The notes under the pieces are model-generated. The model saw nothing but the letters and a program-made list of their open reading frames with translations, did not search any database and was not told where the DNA came from. The position numbers were made by a program, and so were the translations under genes. From an uncultured Psychrobacter sp. (GTDB lineage: Bacteria; Pseudomonadota; Gammaproteobacteria; Pseudomonadales; Moraxellaceae), in NCBI GenBank assembly GCA_947495055.1, contig CANLXO010000006.1, forward strand, positions 1-64,000: a DNA stretch of 64,000 bases. Direction: 5' to 3'. Positions 1-9,713 of this stretch are shown here, piece after piece. The first letter of the stretch is position 1, and each line of letters opens with the position of its first letter.

Positions 1-79
1 AAGCAGAGTTATGAGAATACGGTAGCTCTCGCGTGCGCTTATATCTGGCTGAAATTATGAATGTTCAACACGCCCTATT
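1..79 (+). mobile_element. 3' end of an IS5-family-like insertion sequence (transposase tail and terminal repeat)
   Basis: Frame 1 is open from the window edge and ends at a TGA at 58-60. Its 19 residues finish in ENTVALACAYIWLKL, which resembles the extreme C-terminus of IS5-group DDE transposases (aromatic/Leu-rich helix ending in IWLKL). The stop codon lies against a GTTCAACACGCCC motif (59-79), as is common where a transposase ends inside the terminal inverted repeat. The rest of the element is outside the window, so the family assignment rests on a short peptide and is tentative. Confidence 0.5.
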
Positions 80-147
80 TTTATCTTTGAATCGACTAAA
101 AAATAGTCTCTGTCAGTGCCATCATCGAATGTTCAACACGCCCTATT
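59..147 (+). repeat. Duplicated IS terminal-repeat motif (two identical 21-bp direct copies)
   Basis: The same 21 bp (core GTTCAACACGCCCTATT) occurs at 59-79 and at 127-147 in the same orientation, 68 bp apart. The interval holds a small perfect hairpin, GACTA-AAAAA-TAGTC, at 94-108. The first copy touches the transposase stop codon. The second lies directly against the start of ribonuclease Z homology. Two same-orientation ends suggest a nested insertion or a partly deleted second copy of the element. Confidence 0.7.
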
Positions 148-861
148 AATTTTATAGCGATAGAAGAGGTGTTATCACAAGCTAAAGATAGCGAAGACAA
201 TAAAATTCGTCTCAAGCTAACCGATCAGCATCATATCGATATTGATATTACGCTCTTGTCACACCGCGTACCCTCGCACGCATTTGGTATGACGCAAAAG
301 ATAAGTCGACGTACGCTCAACACTGATAAGTTAATCGCTGATGGGGTGCCCGCTAGTAAGATATGGGGACAGTTGCAACAGGGTAAGGACGTCTATACCG
401 AAGAGGGTAAGCAGCTATATTCAGCCGACTATGTTAACACCGAGGAAAAACGCACTCGTATTGTCGTCGCAGGAGATAACGACACGCCTACGTGCTTACA
501 AACCGCGCTACAGGATACAGACCTGCTCGTACACGAAGCCACTTATACTACGCAAGTGCTTGCCAAAATTCAGGCAAAAAATCTTGAGTTTGATTCTATG
601 CATAGTAGCGCGGCACTCATCGGACAGTTTGCGCAAGATAAGGGTGTGCCCAATCTAATTTTGACGCATTTTAGTGCGCGTTTTCAGAGCTTTGATAATT
701 TTAATAGCAGCACGCCAAACATGGGTCATATCCGCACTGATGCTCAAAGCACCTATCAGGGCAATCTATGGCTGGCTGCCGACTTTGCTCAATATTTAGT
801 CGAGGGTGCTGATAGACAAGTGACTGCTTTGGGTTCTAGTTTTAATAAGCTAAATTCGTAG
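148..861 (+). pseudogene. rnz: Ribonuclease Z, N-terminally truncated
   Basis: RNase Z is a metallo-beta-lactamase-fold endonuclease that trims tRNA 3' ends. The visible part covers the C-terminal two thirds: LSHRVPSHAFGM, a WGQLQQGKDV stretch, VVAGDNDTP, LLVHEATY and LILTHFSAR, all typical of the family. The N-terminal HxHxDH zinc-binding motif, which lies in roughly the first 100 residues of a 300-340-residue protein, is absent. Homology starts immediately after the second IS-end repeat, so the gene appears split by an insertion. A GTG at 169 could start a 230-residue product, but without the HxHxDH site it should not cleave RNA. The 5' fragment may lie outside the window. Confidence 0.8.
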
Positions 862-870
862 ACTTTGATA

Positions 871-1797
871 TTAAGACTTATCATCATCCATTGCCAATTG
901 CACCTGTCCTATCCAGTAGCGACTAAATTGATAGGCCACTCGCCCAGAGCGACCGCCGCGCTGCGCGGCCCAGCGTAGCGCTTCAGCTTTGATAGATTCT
1001 GGTAGAGTGTCATCATTTGCATCTGTTTTACTCTCATCAGACACAGCACTAAAAGACATGGTGTTTAGATAATGATGGACAATGTGTAAGTAGGTGCGCT
1101 GATCCATCGGATGAAAGGACAGCCATAGACCAAAGCGATCCGAGAGCGATACCGTTTCATCTATGGTCTCATAAGGGTTGACCTCATCGGTCTGACCGTC
1201 ATAAATACTGACATTATCTTTCATGAGCTGCGGCAGTAGGTGACGTCGATTACTAGTGGCATAGACAAGTAACTTGTCTTGCTCAGAGTCCAGCGCGCCG
1301 TCTAATACACTTTTAAGCGTACGATAGCTCTCATCTTGCCCGTTAAACGCCAAATCATCGCAGTAGACCACATAGCGGCAGTGGCAATCCGCTGGCAGCG
1401 CATTGATAGCCGCGCGAATCTTGTCCAGTACCTTTAAATCGTCACGGGCAATCTCGATAATGCGCAACCCTTCGTTATGGTAGGCTTGTAATAATGCCCG
1501 CACCAGTGATGATTTACCTGCGCCGCGTGTTCCTGTCATGAGTACATGGTTGGCAGGATAGCCTTTTAAGAACTGGCGCGTGTTCTGTACCAGTTTTGCC
1601 TTTTGCGTATCGATACCATGCAAGTCATCTAAACTCAAAAACAGGTTGACGGCTAAAGGTTCTAGATGACCTTGCGCGCCGCCGACCCAGCGATAAGCGA
1701 GCTGCTCGGGATCAATCTCAATAGTAGGCGGCAATTGCTGCTGTAAGTACTGAGCAAGCAAGTCTAATACAGGCTTAGGTAGAGCGTACTGAGACAT
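871..1797 (-). CDS. DUF815-family AAA+ ATPase
   Basis: This is a P-loop ATPase of the DUF815 family, which is widespread in Proteobacteria and has no firmly established role. The Walker A motif GTRGAGKSS lies near residue 90 and an acidic strand VVYCDDLAF serves as Walker B. The C-terminal SLSDRFGLWLSFHP and RWAAQRGGRSGRVAYQF stretches are typical of DUF815 proteins. The chosen start at 1797 (MSQYALPKP) gives 308 residues; an ATG 15 bp upstream (1812) is possible and neither has a strong ribosome-binding site. The 3' end faces the truncated rnz only 9 bp away, with no obvious terminator between them. Confidence 0.85.
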   Translation of the reverse strand: MSQYALPKPVLDLLAQYLQQQLPPTIEIDPEQLAYRWVGGAQGHLEPLAVNLFLSLDDLHGIDTQKAKLVQNTRQFLKGYPANHVLMTGTRGAGKSSLVRALLQAYHNEGLRIIEIARDDLKVLDKIRAAINALPADCHCRYVVYCDDLAFNGQDESYRTLKSVLDGALDSEQDKLLVYATSNRRHLLPQLMKDNVSIYDGQTDEVNPYETIDETVSLSDRFGLWLSFHPMDQRTYLHIVHHYLNTMSFSAVSDESKTDANDDTLPESIKAEALRWAAQRGGRSGRVAYQFSRYWIGQVQLAMDDDKS

Positions 1798-1871
1798 AGT
1801 GTTTCTTATCATTAAGAGTAGTTAGAATAGGGGTTTGTTTTGTTCGTTAAATACAAGGGCTTTATTTTATC

Positions 1872-2834
1872 ATGAAAGATAGCGCTGCGATGTCATTAGA
1901 ACAACAAGCCTTGCAAGTGCAGGCGAGTCAGCTGTTGCCTACGATCACGCGCAAGTTTTTCAAGCTGGGCTATCAAAACATGACTCATCAACGGATCAGT
2001 CAGCAGGCTGATAATACGCAGATATATCAAGGTATAACCCGCGCTCAGCATGAGCAGTTCGGTGATGTCATGATCAGATGGCAGCTGAGTATGGATGACT
2101 GTTCATCTGAGTTTCACAAGGAAGCTAAAGTCTTGCGTGCTCTAGAGCAAAATCATAAGAATCTAATTGCTATTGCGCCGTCAGTATTGGCTTTTGACAT
2201 CCTACATTTAAAAGTATTAAAAAAGCAGCAAACCCTAACCTTACTCGTCATGCCCTATTACGCGCAGGGAAGTTTGGCGAAGTATCTCACCCAGCCTTTA
2301 ACTGAGCTGCAAAAGCATCAGCTTATAGTACAAGCGGCGCGCTTGATAGCCAATCTTCATAATGCTGGCTGGAGTCATGGCGATATCAAACCGAGTAATC
2401 TTTTGCTCAGTGACAATCAATCTATCGATGCAAATAACCTTACTTTACTACTCACTGATTTTGCTTTGGCAAAACTGATTGATCCCAATCATGTTCAAAA
2501 TACTAAGAAAAATAGTTCAGCGCATAATTCAGGCACGCCCGCTTATCTAGCACCCGAATGCTGGCAAGGTCGTAGCACAACGGTGCAAAGTGATATTTAT
2601 GCTTTTGGCATCATGCTGTATGAGATATTAATGGGCGAGCGACCTTTTAAAGTGGATACTCAAAGTCATGAGCCGATAAGAGATTGGGCCATTCAGCATT
2701 GTCAGCAGTCTATTCCGCTATTACCTTCTCAATATCGTCGCTATCAATTAATTTTGGACAAGGCAGTTGCGAAGCGGGTAGAGGTAAGGTATTTGAGTAT
2801 GGAGGAGGTTTTGGAAGATTTGAGTTATTTATAA
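1872..2834 (+). CDS. Atypical Ser/Thr protein kinase
   Basis: The protein has 320 residues with an Hanks-type kinase fold. The catalytic loop SHGDIKPSN (Asp171, Asn176), the activation-segment end GTPAYLAPE and the SDIYAFGIMLYEILMGERPF helix are clear. Two hallmark positions deviate: the ATP-anchoring Lys of the VAIK motif appears as VMIR (Arg69), and DFG is DFA (Asp196 retained, Gly lost). No glycine-rich loop is obvious. A Glu in the helix after VMIR (KEAKVLRAL) could still be the alpha-C glutamate. There is no transmembrane or PASTA segment, so it should be cytosolic. Substrates are unknown; low activity or a pseudokinase role is possible. It is monocistronic and ends at the hairpin at 2844-2867. 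Confidence 0.82.
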   Translation: MKDSAAMSLEQQALQVQASQLLPTITRKFFKLGYQNMTHQRISQQADNTQIYQGITRAQHEQFGDVMIRWQLSMDDCSSEFHKEAKVLRALEQNHKNLIAIAPSVLAFDILHLKVLKKQQTLTLLVMPYYAQGSLAKYLTQPLTELQKHQLIVQAARLIANLHNAGWSHGDIKPSNLLLSDNQSIDANNLTLLLTDFALAKLIDPNHVQNTKKNSSAHNSGTPAYLAPECWQGRSTTVQSDIYAFGIMLYEILMGERPFKVDTQSHEPIRDWAIQHCQQSIPLLPSQYRRYQLILDKAVAKRVEVRYLSMEEVLEDLSYL

Positions 2835-2843
2835 AACACAAAA

Positions 2844-2867
2844 AAAGCCTGCTAATAAGCAGGCTTT
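2844..2867. terminator. Bidirectional Rho-independent terminator
   Basis: A perfect 10-bp stem (AAAGCCTGCT / AGCAGGCTTT) closes an AATA loop. On the minus strand it is followed by a long U run (the A tract from 2841), so it should end the leftward tRNA-Leu transcript. It can also end the kinase transcript. Confidence 0.85.
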
Positions 2868-2898
2868 GATATTTGGTCTAAGAAGTACTATCGAATAA

Positions 2899-2983
2899 TG
2901 GTGGGGCTGGAGAGACTCGAACTCTCACACCTTGCGGCGCCAGAACCTAAATCTGGTGCGTCTACCAATTCCGCCACAGCCCC
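2899..2983 (-). tRNA. tRNA-Leu (anticodon UAG)
   Basis: The minus strand folds as an 85-nt class II tRNA: acceptor GGGGCTG pairs with CAGCCCC and the CCA end is encoded. The anticodon stem CCAGA/TCTGG flanks the loop TTTAGGT, giving anticodon UAG, which reads CUA leucine codons. A long variable arm (GCGCCGCAAGGTGT region) and TTCGAGT in the T loop fit tRNA-Leu. Confidence 0.95.
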
Positions 2984-3071
2984 ATTTTGGTTACTCTATC
3001 ATCAAAAACGTCTATATTCAAACGTGTTCAAGACAAATAACTGATTCGGTAGTGCGTCTCAGTGGTTGGCT

Positions 3072-3099
3072 ATTATATAGAGTTTGAATCGTTTGACAA
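3072..3099 (-). promoter_or_regulatory. Sigma-70 promoter of tRNA-Leu
   Basis: The minus strand reads TTGTCA (3094-3099), a 16-bp spacer and a perfect TATAAT (3072-3077). It lies about 80-90 bp upstream of the tRNA 5' end, implying a short leader removed by processing. Confidence 0.6.
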
Positions 3100-3199
3100 C
3101 CCCTTTTGACAATTATTTTTTATTTTTTAACGTTATTTAATTTTATGTTGATAGCGCTCAACGACTATTAGCGCGTTTTGAACAGTTCGAGCGATACGC

Positions 3200-4864
3200 T
3201 TAAGACGATATATCGAGCTGTTGTAATTTGCGCGTCAAAGTATTGCGTCCCCAGCCAAGCAGGTTGGCCGCTGCTATTTTTTTGCCGCCGGTATGCCTGA
3301 GTGCTGCCCTCAAAAGGATACGCTCAAATTCAGGCGTTGCTGTTTGCAGTATATCGGTAGCGCCTGATTGCAAGGCTTGCTGCGCCCATTCGGACAAGAC
3401 TTGTTGCCAGCGTTCGCTATAACTGGAATCAGATTGTGCGGCTATCGATAGCGGTTGACTGTTTTGAGTCAAATCTCTTTGCGCATCATTTGGTATGACG
3501 GTATTGATAGAGGTTTGAGCAAGTAATTCAGGCGGTAAGTCCTCGCTCATAACGGTATCGCCTGTGGTCATGACGGTCAGCCATAGACAGACATTCTCTA
3601 ACTGACGAACATTTCCGCGCCACTCAAACCCTTGCATCATGCGCATGGCATCGGTGTGTAACTGCTTGGGGTCTGTGTCCATTTGCTCAGCGGCGCGCCG
3701 CATAAAATACTCCGCTAATGCTGGAATGTCATCGATACGCGCGCGTAGCGGTGGCAGCGGCATACGAATCACATTGAGCCGATAAAATAGATCCTCACGG
3801 AACTTGCCTTGCTCAACTAAGTGCTCAAGGTTTTGATGGGTAGCGGCGATGATGCGTACATCAACTTTGACTGGCTGTTGACCACCAACCCGATAGAATT
3901 CGCCATTTGCCAAGACTCGCAGCAGCCTTGTCTGAGTACTAAACGGCATATCGCCAATCTCATCTAAAAATAGCGTGCCGCCATCCGCTTGCTCAAAGCG
4001 TCCTTGCCTACGCGTGGTGGCTCCTGTGAACGCGCCTTTTTCGTGTCCGAATAACTCAGATTCAATCAAATCATGAGGAATGGCTGCCATATTTAAGGCG
4101 ATAAAAGGCTGCTGCGCGCGCGGTGAGTGTTGATGTAGTGCGCCTGCCACCAGCTCTTTGCCAGTCCCTGACTCCCCTGTAATAAGGACGGTAATAGGGG
4201 AGTGTGCCAAACGTCCGATAGCACGAAACACAGTCTGCATCGCGAGCGATTGACCAATAATGCCGCTGGGATTAGGATTGAGGTTGGGGTTGGGGTTGTT
4301 AGTTCTGTGAGCGGTGTTATCTTGCCCCTGTTTTTTGAGTGGCCAAGTAGGTTTTACCTCGACTGGCTTATCTTTTTTACTTGTTTTATTTTCTATCGTA
4401 GTGGTTTTATTATCTTCAGTGCAGTTTTGAGGACTGGCATTGTCTGTTGGCTGATAATCGATAGCTTTATAAATGGTTGCGACCGCATCGTCTAAATCAA
4501 ACGGCTTAGGCAGATACTCAAACGCGCCTGCTTGGTAGCTGTTAATCGCTGAGGTGATGTCTGAGTGCGCGGTCATAATGACGATGGGCAGATCAGGGAA
4601 ATGCTGGCGTACCCAATCGCTAAAGGATAAGCCGTCCATCATCGGCATGCGAATATCGGTCAAGATCACATCGGGCAGCTCGGATGTGGGTTCACGCTCC
4701 TTTAATATATCATTAAGCCGTGTCCAGGCCGCTTTTGCTTGCGTGAAGCTGACGACGTTGAGATTGGCATCGGTAAAGGTATCGGCGAGAATGAGACGCA
4801 AGGCCGCATCGTCATCGATTAGCCATAGCGTTGCGGATGATTTATGAAAGTTATTTTCAGTCAT
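3200..4864 (-). CDS. ntrC: Nitrogen regulation response regulator NtrC (sigma-54 activator)
   Basis: This is a three-domain sigma-54 enhancer-binding protein of 554 residues. The receiver (1-135) has the phosphoacceptor Asp70 in [11 protein letters not shown] and Lys120 in YLPKPF. The AAA+ domain (about 200-430) has Walker A GESGTGKE (230-237) and the sigma-54 contact loop GAFTGA (277-282). The C-terminus carries a Fis-type helix-turn-helix, [17 protein letters not shown]. The receiver-AAA linker (about 140-200) is long and low-complexity, with alternating Asn-Pro at 189-199, and the protein is longer than the usual 470 residues. The histidine kinase gene ntrB lies 34 bp upstream, so the two are probably cotranscribed. 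Role: phosphorylated activator of nitrogen-limitation promoters. Confidence 0.92.
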   Translation of the reverse strand: MTENNFHKSSATLWLIDDDAALRLILADTFTDANLNVVSFTQAKAAWTRLNDILKEREPTSELPDVILTDIRMPMMDGLSFSDWVRQHFPDLPIVIMTAHSDITSAINSYQAGAFEYLPKPFDLDDAVATIYKAIDYQPTDNASPQNCTEDNKTTTIENKTSKKDKPVEVKPTWPLKKQGQDNTAHRTNNPNPNLNPNPSGIIGQSLAMQTVFRAIGRLAHSPITVLITGESGTGKELVAGALHQHSPRAQQPFIALNMAAIPHDLIESELFGHEKGAFTGATTRRQGRFEQADGGTLFLDEIGDMPFSTQTRLLRVLANGEFYRVGGQQPVKVDVRIIAATHQNLEHLVEQGKFREDLFYRLNVIRMPLPPLRARIDDIPALAEYFMRRAAEQMDTDPKQLHTDAMRMMQGFEWRGNVRQLENVCLWLTVMTTGDTVMSEDLPPELLAQTSINTVIPNDAQRDLTQNSQPLSIAAQSDSSYSERWQQVLSEWAQQALQSGATDILQTATPEFERILLRAALRHTGGKKIAAANLLGWGRNTLTRKLQQLDISS

Positions 4865-4898
4865 ATAAAAAGCCTAAAGGGCAATCTTAAGTGATGTT

Positions 4899-6191
4899 TT
4901 ACGAGGTACCGACGGTATCGCTCGGTTGCTCAAAAGGTAAATACAGCGTAAAGCATGTGTGCGCTTGCTTGTAATCTGATGTCACCTCAATCATACCATG
5001 ATGGCGATGCACGATATCTTGTACGATGGAGAGTCCAAGACCTGTACCAGTTGCGCGGTGAGTCACCATCGGGAAAAATATTTGTTCGATAAGCAAAGGA
5101 TCTATCCCCAAACCATTATCTGTAATTGCAACTTGCAGTACTTGTCTGTGCTGCTGATGACCGATGGTATGCTGAAAGGCAACTCGCGTTTGAATACGAA
5201 GTGTGGCTGGTTGAACAGACGTATCATAAATCTTTTCACTCATCGACTCGCAAGCATTATTAATCAGGTTTAGGACCACTTGAATCAGCTGATCCTTATC
5301 GGCAATAAGCTCAGGCAACGATAAGTCATAATCACGCTCAATGGTTACATTAGGATATTGATTGAGCGCAAGCATCAGCACATGCTCAAGCGGTTCGTGA
5401 ATATTGACAGCTTGCCAATTGGACAACTGATTGGAGCCCAGTAATTGGGAGATAAGAGCCGTTAAACGATCGGTCTCTGAGATAACGATATGAGTATAAC
5501 TACGAAGCTTTTGCGCAACGGTACGAGCAGCAGGTTCAGAAGGAGCAAGATTGTTATTAGAATAATTAGACAAGCTATTATTTTCACTTATATCATATAG
5601 CTTGTTGAATTGTCGCTCAAGCAACTGCGCTGCGCCGCGAATACCTGCCAATGGGTTTTTGACCTCATGAGCGACCGAGCGGAGCATTTGCCGTGCCACC
5701 TCGTACTGCTGCTGTTTGCGCTGATCTTCGGTAATGCGGCTTTGACGATTCTTGCCCCACATCTCTATGATAAAAAACGGCTGCTGCTGATAAATGACTG
5801 GCGTCACGCTATAGTCTATAGATAGTAACGCGCTATTACTCAATGACGATCTAATAACATGATCGTGATCGATAAAGGGCTGCTGAAAGTGTTGAGCTTG
5901 CGCAAAACGCTCTTTTAGTAAGCAAGGTTTATTTGCTGCATCTGAGCCTTTAAAGTGATTAGACACCTCATCTGGCGCTAGTAGGGTTAGAATAGAGTGA
6001 CCTAATAATCGCGCGCGGCTAATAGCGAGTAATTGCTCGGTTTGCGGATTTAGCCATTGAATAATAAGCGCCTCATCGACCCATAGCACGGCGGTAAATA
6101 GGTGCTGGGATATAAAAGCGGTTTGCAACTCATTAGAGCCTGGCACAGTGGTAGTCACAAAAGGGATATCCATAAAAAATTGGCATTTCAC
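4899..6191 (-). CDS. ntrB: Nitrogen regulation sensor kinase NtrB
   Basis: This is a cytosolic histidine kinase of 430 residues with no transmembrane segment. An N-terminal PAS domain (about 25-145) precedes the dimerisation/phosphoacceptor helix with His175 in VAHEVKNPLAG. The ATPase domain follows, with N box NLINNACES, G1 ITDNGLGIDP and G2 TGTGLGLSIV. The family phosphorylates NtrC under nitrogen limitation and is switched to phosphatase action by PII. A short Ser/Asn-rich insertion (about 198-216, around NNSLSNYSNNN) interrupts the helical hairpin region. An internal ATG at 6173 is an alternative start. It heads the ntrBC unit, divergent from rimO. Confidence 0.92.
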   Translation of the reverse strand: MKCQFFMDIPFVTTTVPGSNELQTAFISQHLFTAVLWVDEALIIQWLNPQTEQLLAISRARLLGHSILTLLAPDEVSNHFKGSDAANKPCLLKERFAQAQHFQQPFIDHDHVIRSSLSNSALLSIDYSVTPVIYQQQPFFIIEMWGKNRQSRITEDQRKQQQYEVARQMLRSVAHEVKNPLAGIRGAAQLLERQFNKLYDISENNSLSNYSNNNLAPSEPAARTVAQKLRSYTHIVISETDRLTALISQLLGSNQLSNWQAVNIHEPLEHVLMLALNQYPNVTIERDYDLSLPELIADKDQLIQVVLNLINNACESMSEKIYDTSVQPATLRIQTRVAFQHTIGHQQHRQVLQVAITDNGLGIDPLLIEQIFFPMVTHRATGTGLGLSIVQDIVHRHHGMIEVTSDYKQAHTCFTLYLPFEQPSDTVGTS

Positions 6192-6352
6192 TTAGCATTA
6201 TAATCAACACAAGAAGTCATAAATAGAATATTTAACCATAAATCAAAAGCTTGCTGCTAAAACTGGCGCGGCAAATTGGACGTTTAAACTGGTGATTTGA
6301 CTAAAAAAAACGTACAATGCGCACAGTTATTTTATCTTAAGCAAGGTCAGCC

Positions 6353-7891
6353 ATGTCCAAAATCTCAACCGAATCATTGACGACAAATAGCAAACCGCAA
6401 TCAGCGCTGCAAGATACTGCCACCGTCTTTAATCCTGCCCAAGTACAAACCCCTGAGGAGCCGGCGCAGCCTTATCATCACAAGGCCAATCATAATCAGA
6501 ACCGGAGCATTGAGCAAAGTGGTGAAGCAAGCGTGACCATGCCTGTGAATGCGGCGCCAAAGATCGGTTTTGTCTCGCTTGGCTGCCCAAAAGCCTTAGT
6601 CGATAGCGAACGTATTATTACAGAACTTACGCGCGACGGCTACCAAGTGGCAAGTGACTATTCAGGTGCTGATTTGGTCGTGGTCAATACCTGCGGCTTT
6701 ATCGAGTCAGCGGTACAAGAGTCGCTCGATGCAATTGGTGAGGCCATCAGCAAAAACGGTAAAGTCATCGTTACCGGCTGCTTGGGTAAAGAGGCGGACA
6801 AAATTCGTCAAATGCATCCTGCTGTGCTCGCGGTGACGGGCGCTCATGCTTATGATGAAGTCATCACCGCAGTTGGGCAACACGTGCCTAAGCCCGCGCG
6901 CAGCGTAGATGACAACTATGATCCAAAAATAGATCTGATTAATGAGGCGGGTATTAAATTAACCCCGAGTCATTATGCTTATCTAAAAATATCTGAGGGC
7001 TGCAATCATCGTTGCACGTTTTGTATCATTCCAAGCCTGCGTGGTGATTTGGTCTCGCGTCCCATCGATAGCGTCATGAACGAAGCATTAGCACTCAAAA
7101 ATGCTGGCGTCAAAGAGCTGCTTATTATCTCACAAGACACCTCCGCTTATGGTCTGGATCTCAAATATAAGACCAGCTTTTGGAATGGCATGCCGCTTAA
7201 GTCCAAGTTTTATGACATGTGTCAAGCATTGAATGACTTAGGGATTTGGGTACGCTTGCATTACGTTTATCCTTATCCGCATGTCGATAAAGTGGTTGAG
7301 CTCATGGGCGAGGGTAAGCTATTGCCTTATCTTGATATTCCGTTCCAGCATGCCAGTCATAGCATCTTAAAAGCCATGAAGCGCCCAGCGCATAGCGAAA
7401 ACACCTTGGCGCGTATCCACAAATGGCGCGAGATTTGCCCTGAGATTGTTATTCGCTCGACGTTCGTCGTTGGCTTCCCAGGTGAGACCGAAGCCGATTT
7501 TCAGTGTCTGCTCGATTGGTTGGCCTGCGCACGTCTTGATCGCGTCGGCGCCTTTACTTATTCAGAAGTCGAGGGCGCGGTTGCTAACGACTTACCCGAT
7601 CATGTACCAGAGGACGTTAAGCAGTCTCGCTATGAGCGTTTGATGGCGCTACAACAAGATATCTCAGCGCAAAAGCTGCAAGAAAAAGTCGGTAGAACCC
7701 TGCAAGTACTTGTTGACGAGATAGACTTTGAGGAAGGCATCGCTATTTGCCGTAGCTACGCCGATGCGCCAGAGATTGATGGTCATGTCTACGTCGATGA
7801 TATTAATGCCACTATAAAAGTGGGCCAGCTCCTAACAGTCACGATTGATGACGCTAGCGAATATGATTTATTTGCCAGCTATCAAGGTTAA
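6353..7891 (+). CDS. rimO: Ribosomal protein S12 methylthiotransferase RimO
   Basis: This radical-SAM enzyme adds a methylthio group to an aspartate of ribosomal protein S12. The N-terminal UPF0004 domain begins at [17 protein letters not shown], the radical-SAM cluster motif is CNHRCTFC, and a C-terminal TRAM-like domain follows. The product of 512 residues is about 70 longer than usual. The first 62 residues are polar and low-complexity and precede the conserved core. An in-frame ATG at 6539 ([11 protein letters not shown]) would give the family's normal length, so the true start is uncertain. The ATG at 6353 has an AAGGTC-like ribosome-binding site. Confidence 0.93.
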   Translation: MSKISTESLTTNSKPQSALQDTATVFNPAQVQTPEEPAQPYHHKANHNQNRSIEQSGEASVTMPVNAAPKIGFVSLGCPKALVDSERIITELTRDGYQVASDYSGADLVVVNTCGFIESAVQESLDAIGEAISKNGKVIVTGCLGKEADKIRQMHPAVLAVTGAHAYDEVITAVGQHVPKPARSVDDNYDPKIDLINEAGIKLTPSHYAYLKISEGCNHRCTFCIIPSLRGDLVSRPIDSVMNEALALKNAGVKELLIISQDTSAYGLDLKYKTSFWNGMPLKSKFYDMCQALNDLGIWVRLHYVYPYPHVDKVVELMGEGKLLPYLDIPFQHASHSILKAMKRPAHSENTLARIHKWREICPEIVIRSTFVVGFPGETEADFQCLLDWLACARLDRVGAFTYSEVEGAVANDLPDHVPEDVKQSRYERLMALQQDISAQKLQEKVGRTLQVLVDEIDFEEGIAICRSYADAPEIDGHVYVDDINATIKVGQLLTVTIDDASEYDLFASYQG

Positions 7892-8127
7892 ACTAAAAGC
7901 TAGGTTAAATTGGCAGATAGATTGCAATTTAGCCTAAGTCATAAACGCATTTAGATTTAACCACCAACACCAATGAAAATTGCCCAACGACGAGTAGTTT
8001 TTGCTACAATTAGCGCAATTTGACCTAAGCGTCCACCCGAGCACGCGTCTGACGCTTTAGGTTGAGAGCACATCCAAAATTTTGTTATCACCCAATTATA
8101 AATCACCCAATCATAAAAGGTAATCCT

Positions 8128-8853
8128 ATGTCTGACAAGAACCCTCAATTCTCGCGTATTTTACTCAAACTCTCAGGCGAGGCGTTAGCAGGCGGCAAAG
8201 ATATGGGTATTGATACTGCAGTGCTGGATAAGATGAGCTTATCTATCGCCCATCTGCGCGGGCTTGGGGTTCAGGTCGGTATCGTCGTCGGTGGTGGCAA
8301 TCTCTATCGCGGCGCGCAATTACAAAAAGAGGGCTTGGTCGGACGTGTGACCGGCGATCAAATGGGGATGCTTGCGACAGTGATGAATGGCCTTGCAATG
8401 CGTGATGCGCTTGAGCGCCGCAATATTAAGACGCGCCTGATGTCAGCGCTACCTATTGGTGAAGTGACTGAGAGTTATAGTAGCCGTAATGCAATCCGCT
8501 ATCTCAAAAACGGCGAGGTTTGTATTTTTGTGGCTGGTACAGGCAATCCTTTTTTTACGACGGACACTGCTGCTTGTTTACGCGGAATTGAGATTGAAGC
8601 GGGTCTTATATTAAAGGCGACTAAAGTAGACGGCGTCTATGACAAAGACCCAAGTTTACATAGCGATGCAGTCAAGTACGATGGTCTAACCTTTGATGAG
8701 GTGCTCGAGCAAAAACTTGGCGTTATGGATTTAACCGCAATTGCACTGTGCCGTGAGCACAATGTGCCTCTGCAAGTGTTCGATATGACCAAGCCCAATG
8801 CCCTTCTAAATGTGGTTATGGGTGAGAACGAAGGCACTCGCGTTTATCATTAA
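8128..8853 (+). CDS. pyrH: UMP kinase
   Basis: PyrH phosphorylates UMP to UDP in pyrimidine nucleotide synthesis. The protein has 241 residues, the normal length, with the amino-acid-kinase fold: [11 protein letters not shown], the glycine loop [28 protein letters not shown] and the nucleotide-binding [14 protein letters not shown]. The start at 8128 is preceded by AAAAGG at 8115-8120. A longer reading from 8062 would add an unrelated N-terminus and is not favoured. The following gene is frr, as in many Proteobacteria, so the two are probably cotranscribed into the uppS-cdsA-dxr-rseP-bamA cluster. Confidence 0.96.
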   Translation: MSDKNPQFSRILLKLSGEALAGGKDMGIDTAVLDKMSLSIAHLRGLGVQVGIVVGGGNLYRGAQLQKEGLVGRVTGDQMGMLATVMNGLAMRDALERRNIKTRLMSALPIGEVTESYSSRNAIRYLKNGEVCIFVAGTGNPFFTTDTAACLRGIEIEAGLILKATKVDGVYDKDPSLHSDAVKYDGLTFDEVLEQKLGVMDLTAIALCREHNVPLQVFDMTKPNALLNVVMGENEGTRVYH

Positions 8854-8921
8854 TAAAAAATAATGCACAATTAGCCTATAGCGCTATAAAATAGCAAATA
8901 TTATCGATATAAGGATCTATT

Positions 8922-9476
8922 ATGATTAAAGAGATTAAACAAGATGGCGACGCGCGCATGGCAAAAACGCTAGAGGCGCTTGAGAACACCTTTAGTAAAG
9001 TCCGTACCGGCCGCGCCCACCCAGGGATGCTGTCAGGGATTATGGTGAGCTACTACGGTGCACCAACGCCTTTAAATCAAGTCGCTAGCGTTAACGTCGA
9101 AGACTCGCGTACCCTGCTCGTGCAGCCCTTTGATCGCACTATGGTACAAGCCGTGGACAAGGCTATCCGCGAAGCAGATTTGGGTCTAAACCCTATGACC
9201 GCTGATGTGATCCGCGTACCGATGCCAGCACTCACTGAAGAGACGCGCCGCGATATGCAAAAGCTTGCACGCGGTGAAGCCGAAAACAGCCGCGTCTCTA
9301 TTCGCAATATTCGCCGTGATATGATGAATGACATCAAAGAATTGGCCAAAGAAAAAGAAATCTCAGAAGACGATGAGCGCCGCGCTAACGATGATATTCA
9401 AAAGATTACGGATAAGTACATCGACACTATCGATAGTCGTTTAAGCAAAAAAGAAAGCGACTTGATGGAAGTGTAA
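8922..9476 (+). CDS. frr: Ribosome recycling factor
   Basis: RRF separates ribosomal subunits with EF-G after termination. The 184-residue length is normal. Hallmarks are the N-terminal helix with [12 protein letters not shown], the beta domain ending [13 protein letters not shown] and the helix [17 protein letters not shown]-containing ribosome-binding site precedes the ATG (AAGGATC). It lies 68 bp after pyrH and is followed by a hairpin at 9501-9529, which may separate it partly from uppS. Confidence 0.97.
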   Translation: MIKEIKQDGDARMAKTLEALENTFSKVRTGRAHPGMLSGIMVSYYGAPTPLNQVASVNVEDSRTLLVQPFDRTMVQAVDKAIREADLGLNPMTADVIRVPMPALTEETRRDMQKLARGEAENSRVSIRNIRRDMMNDIKELAKEKEISEDDERRANDDIQKITDKYIDTIDSRLSKKESDLMEV

Positions 9477-9500
9477 GCGCATTTTTAATCTTGGTAAAAT

Positions 9501-9534
9501 ACAGCCTATAGTGTGATGCTATGGGCTGTTTGTT
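9501..9534 (+). terminator. Probable terminator after frr
   Basis: An 11-bp stem with one G-U pair (ACAGCCTATAG / CTATGGGCTGT) and a 7-nt loop is followed by a weak TTTGTT tract. The poor T run suggests partial termination or attenuation before uppS. Confidence 0.5.
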
Positions 9535-9713
9535 ATGTAGCACTATCGGTTAAGTTATATCTGCTCTCTAATATCGAAAATTAGGCCCATTTTTAAACTT
9601 ATCACTCTACATTGCTCAAAAACGCTACGGTAAGCTTTTTTAACGAGTTATCCTATTTATGATAAGTTTGTGAAATACTAGCGCAAGGCTTTTGCTACGA
9701 TATAGAGCACGTT

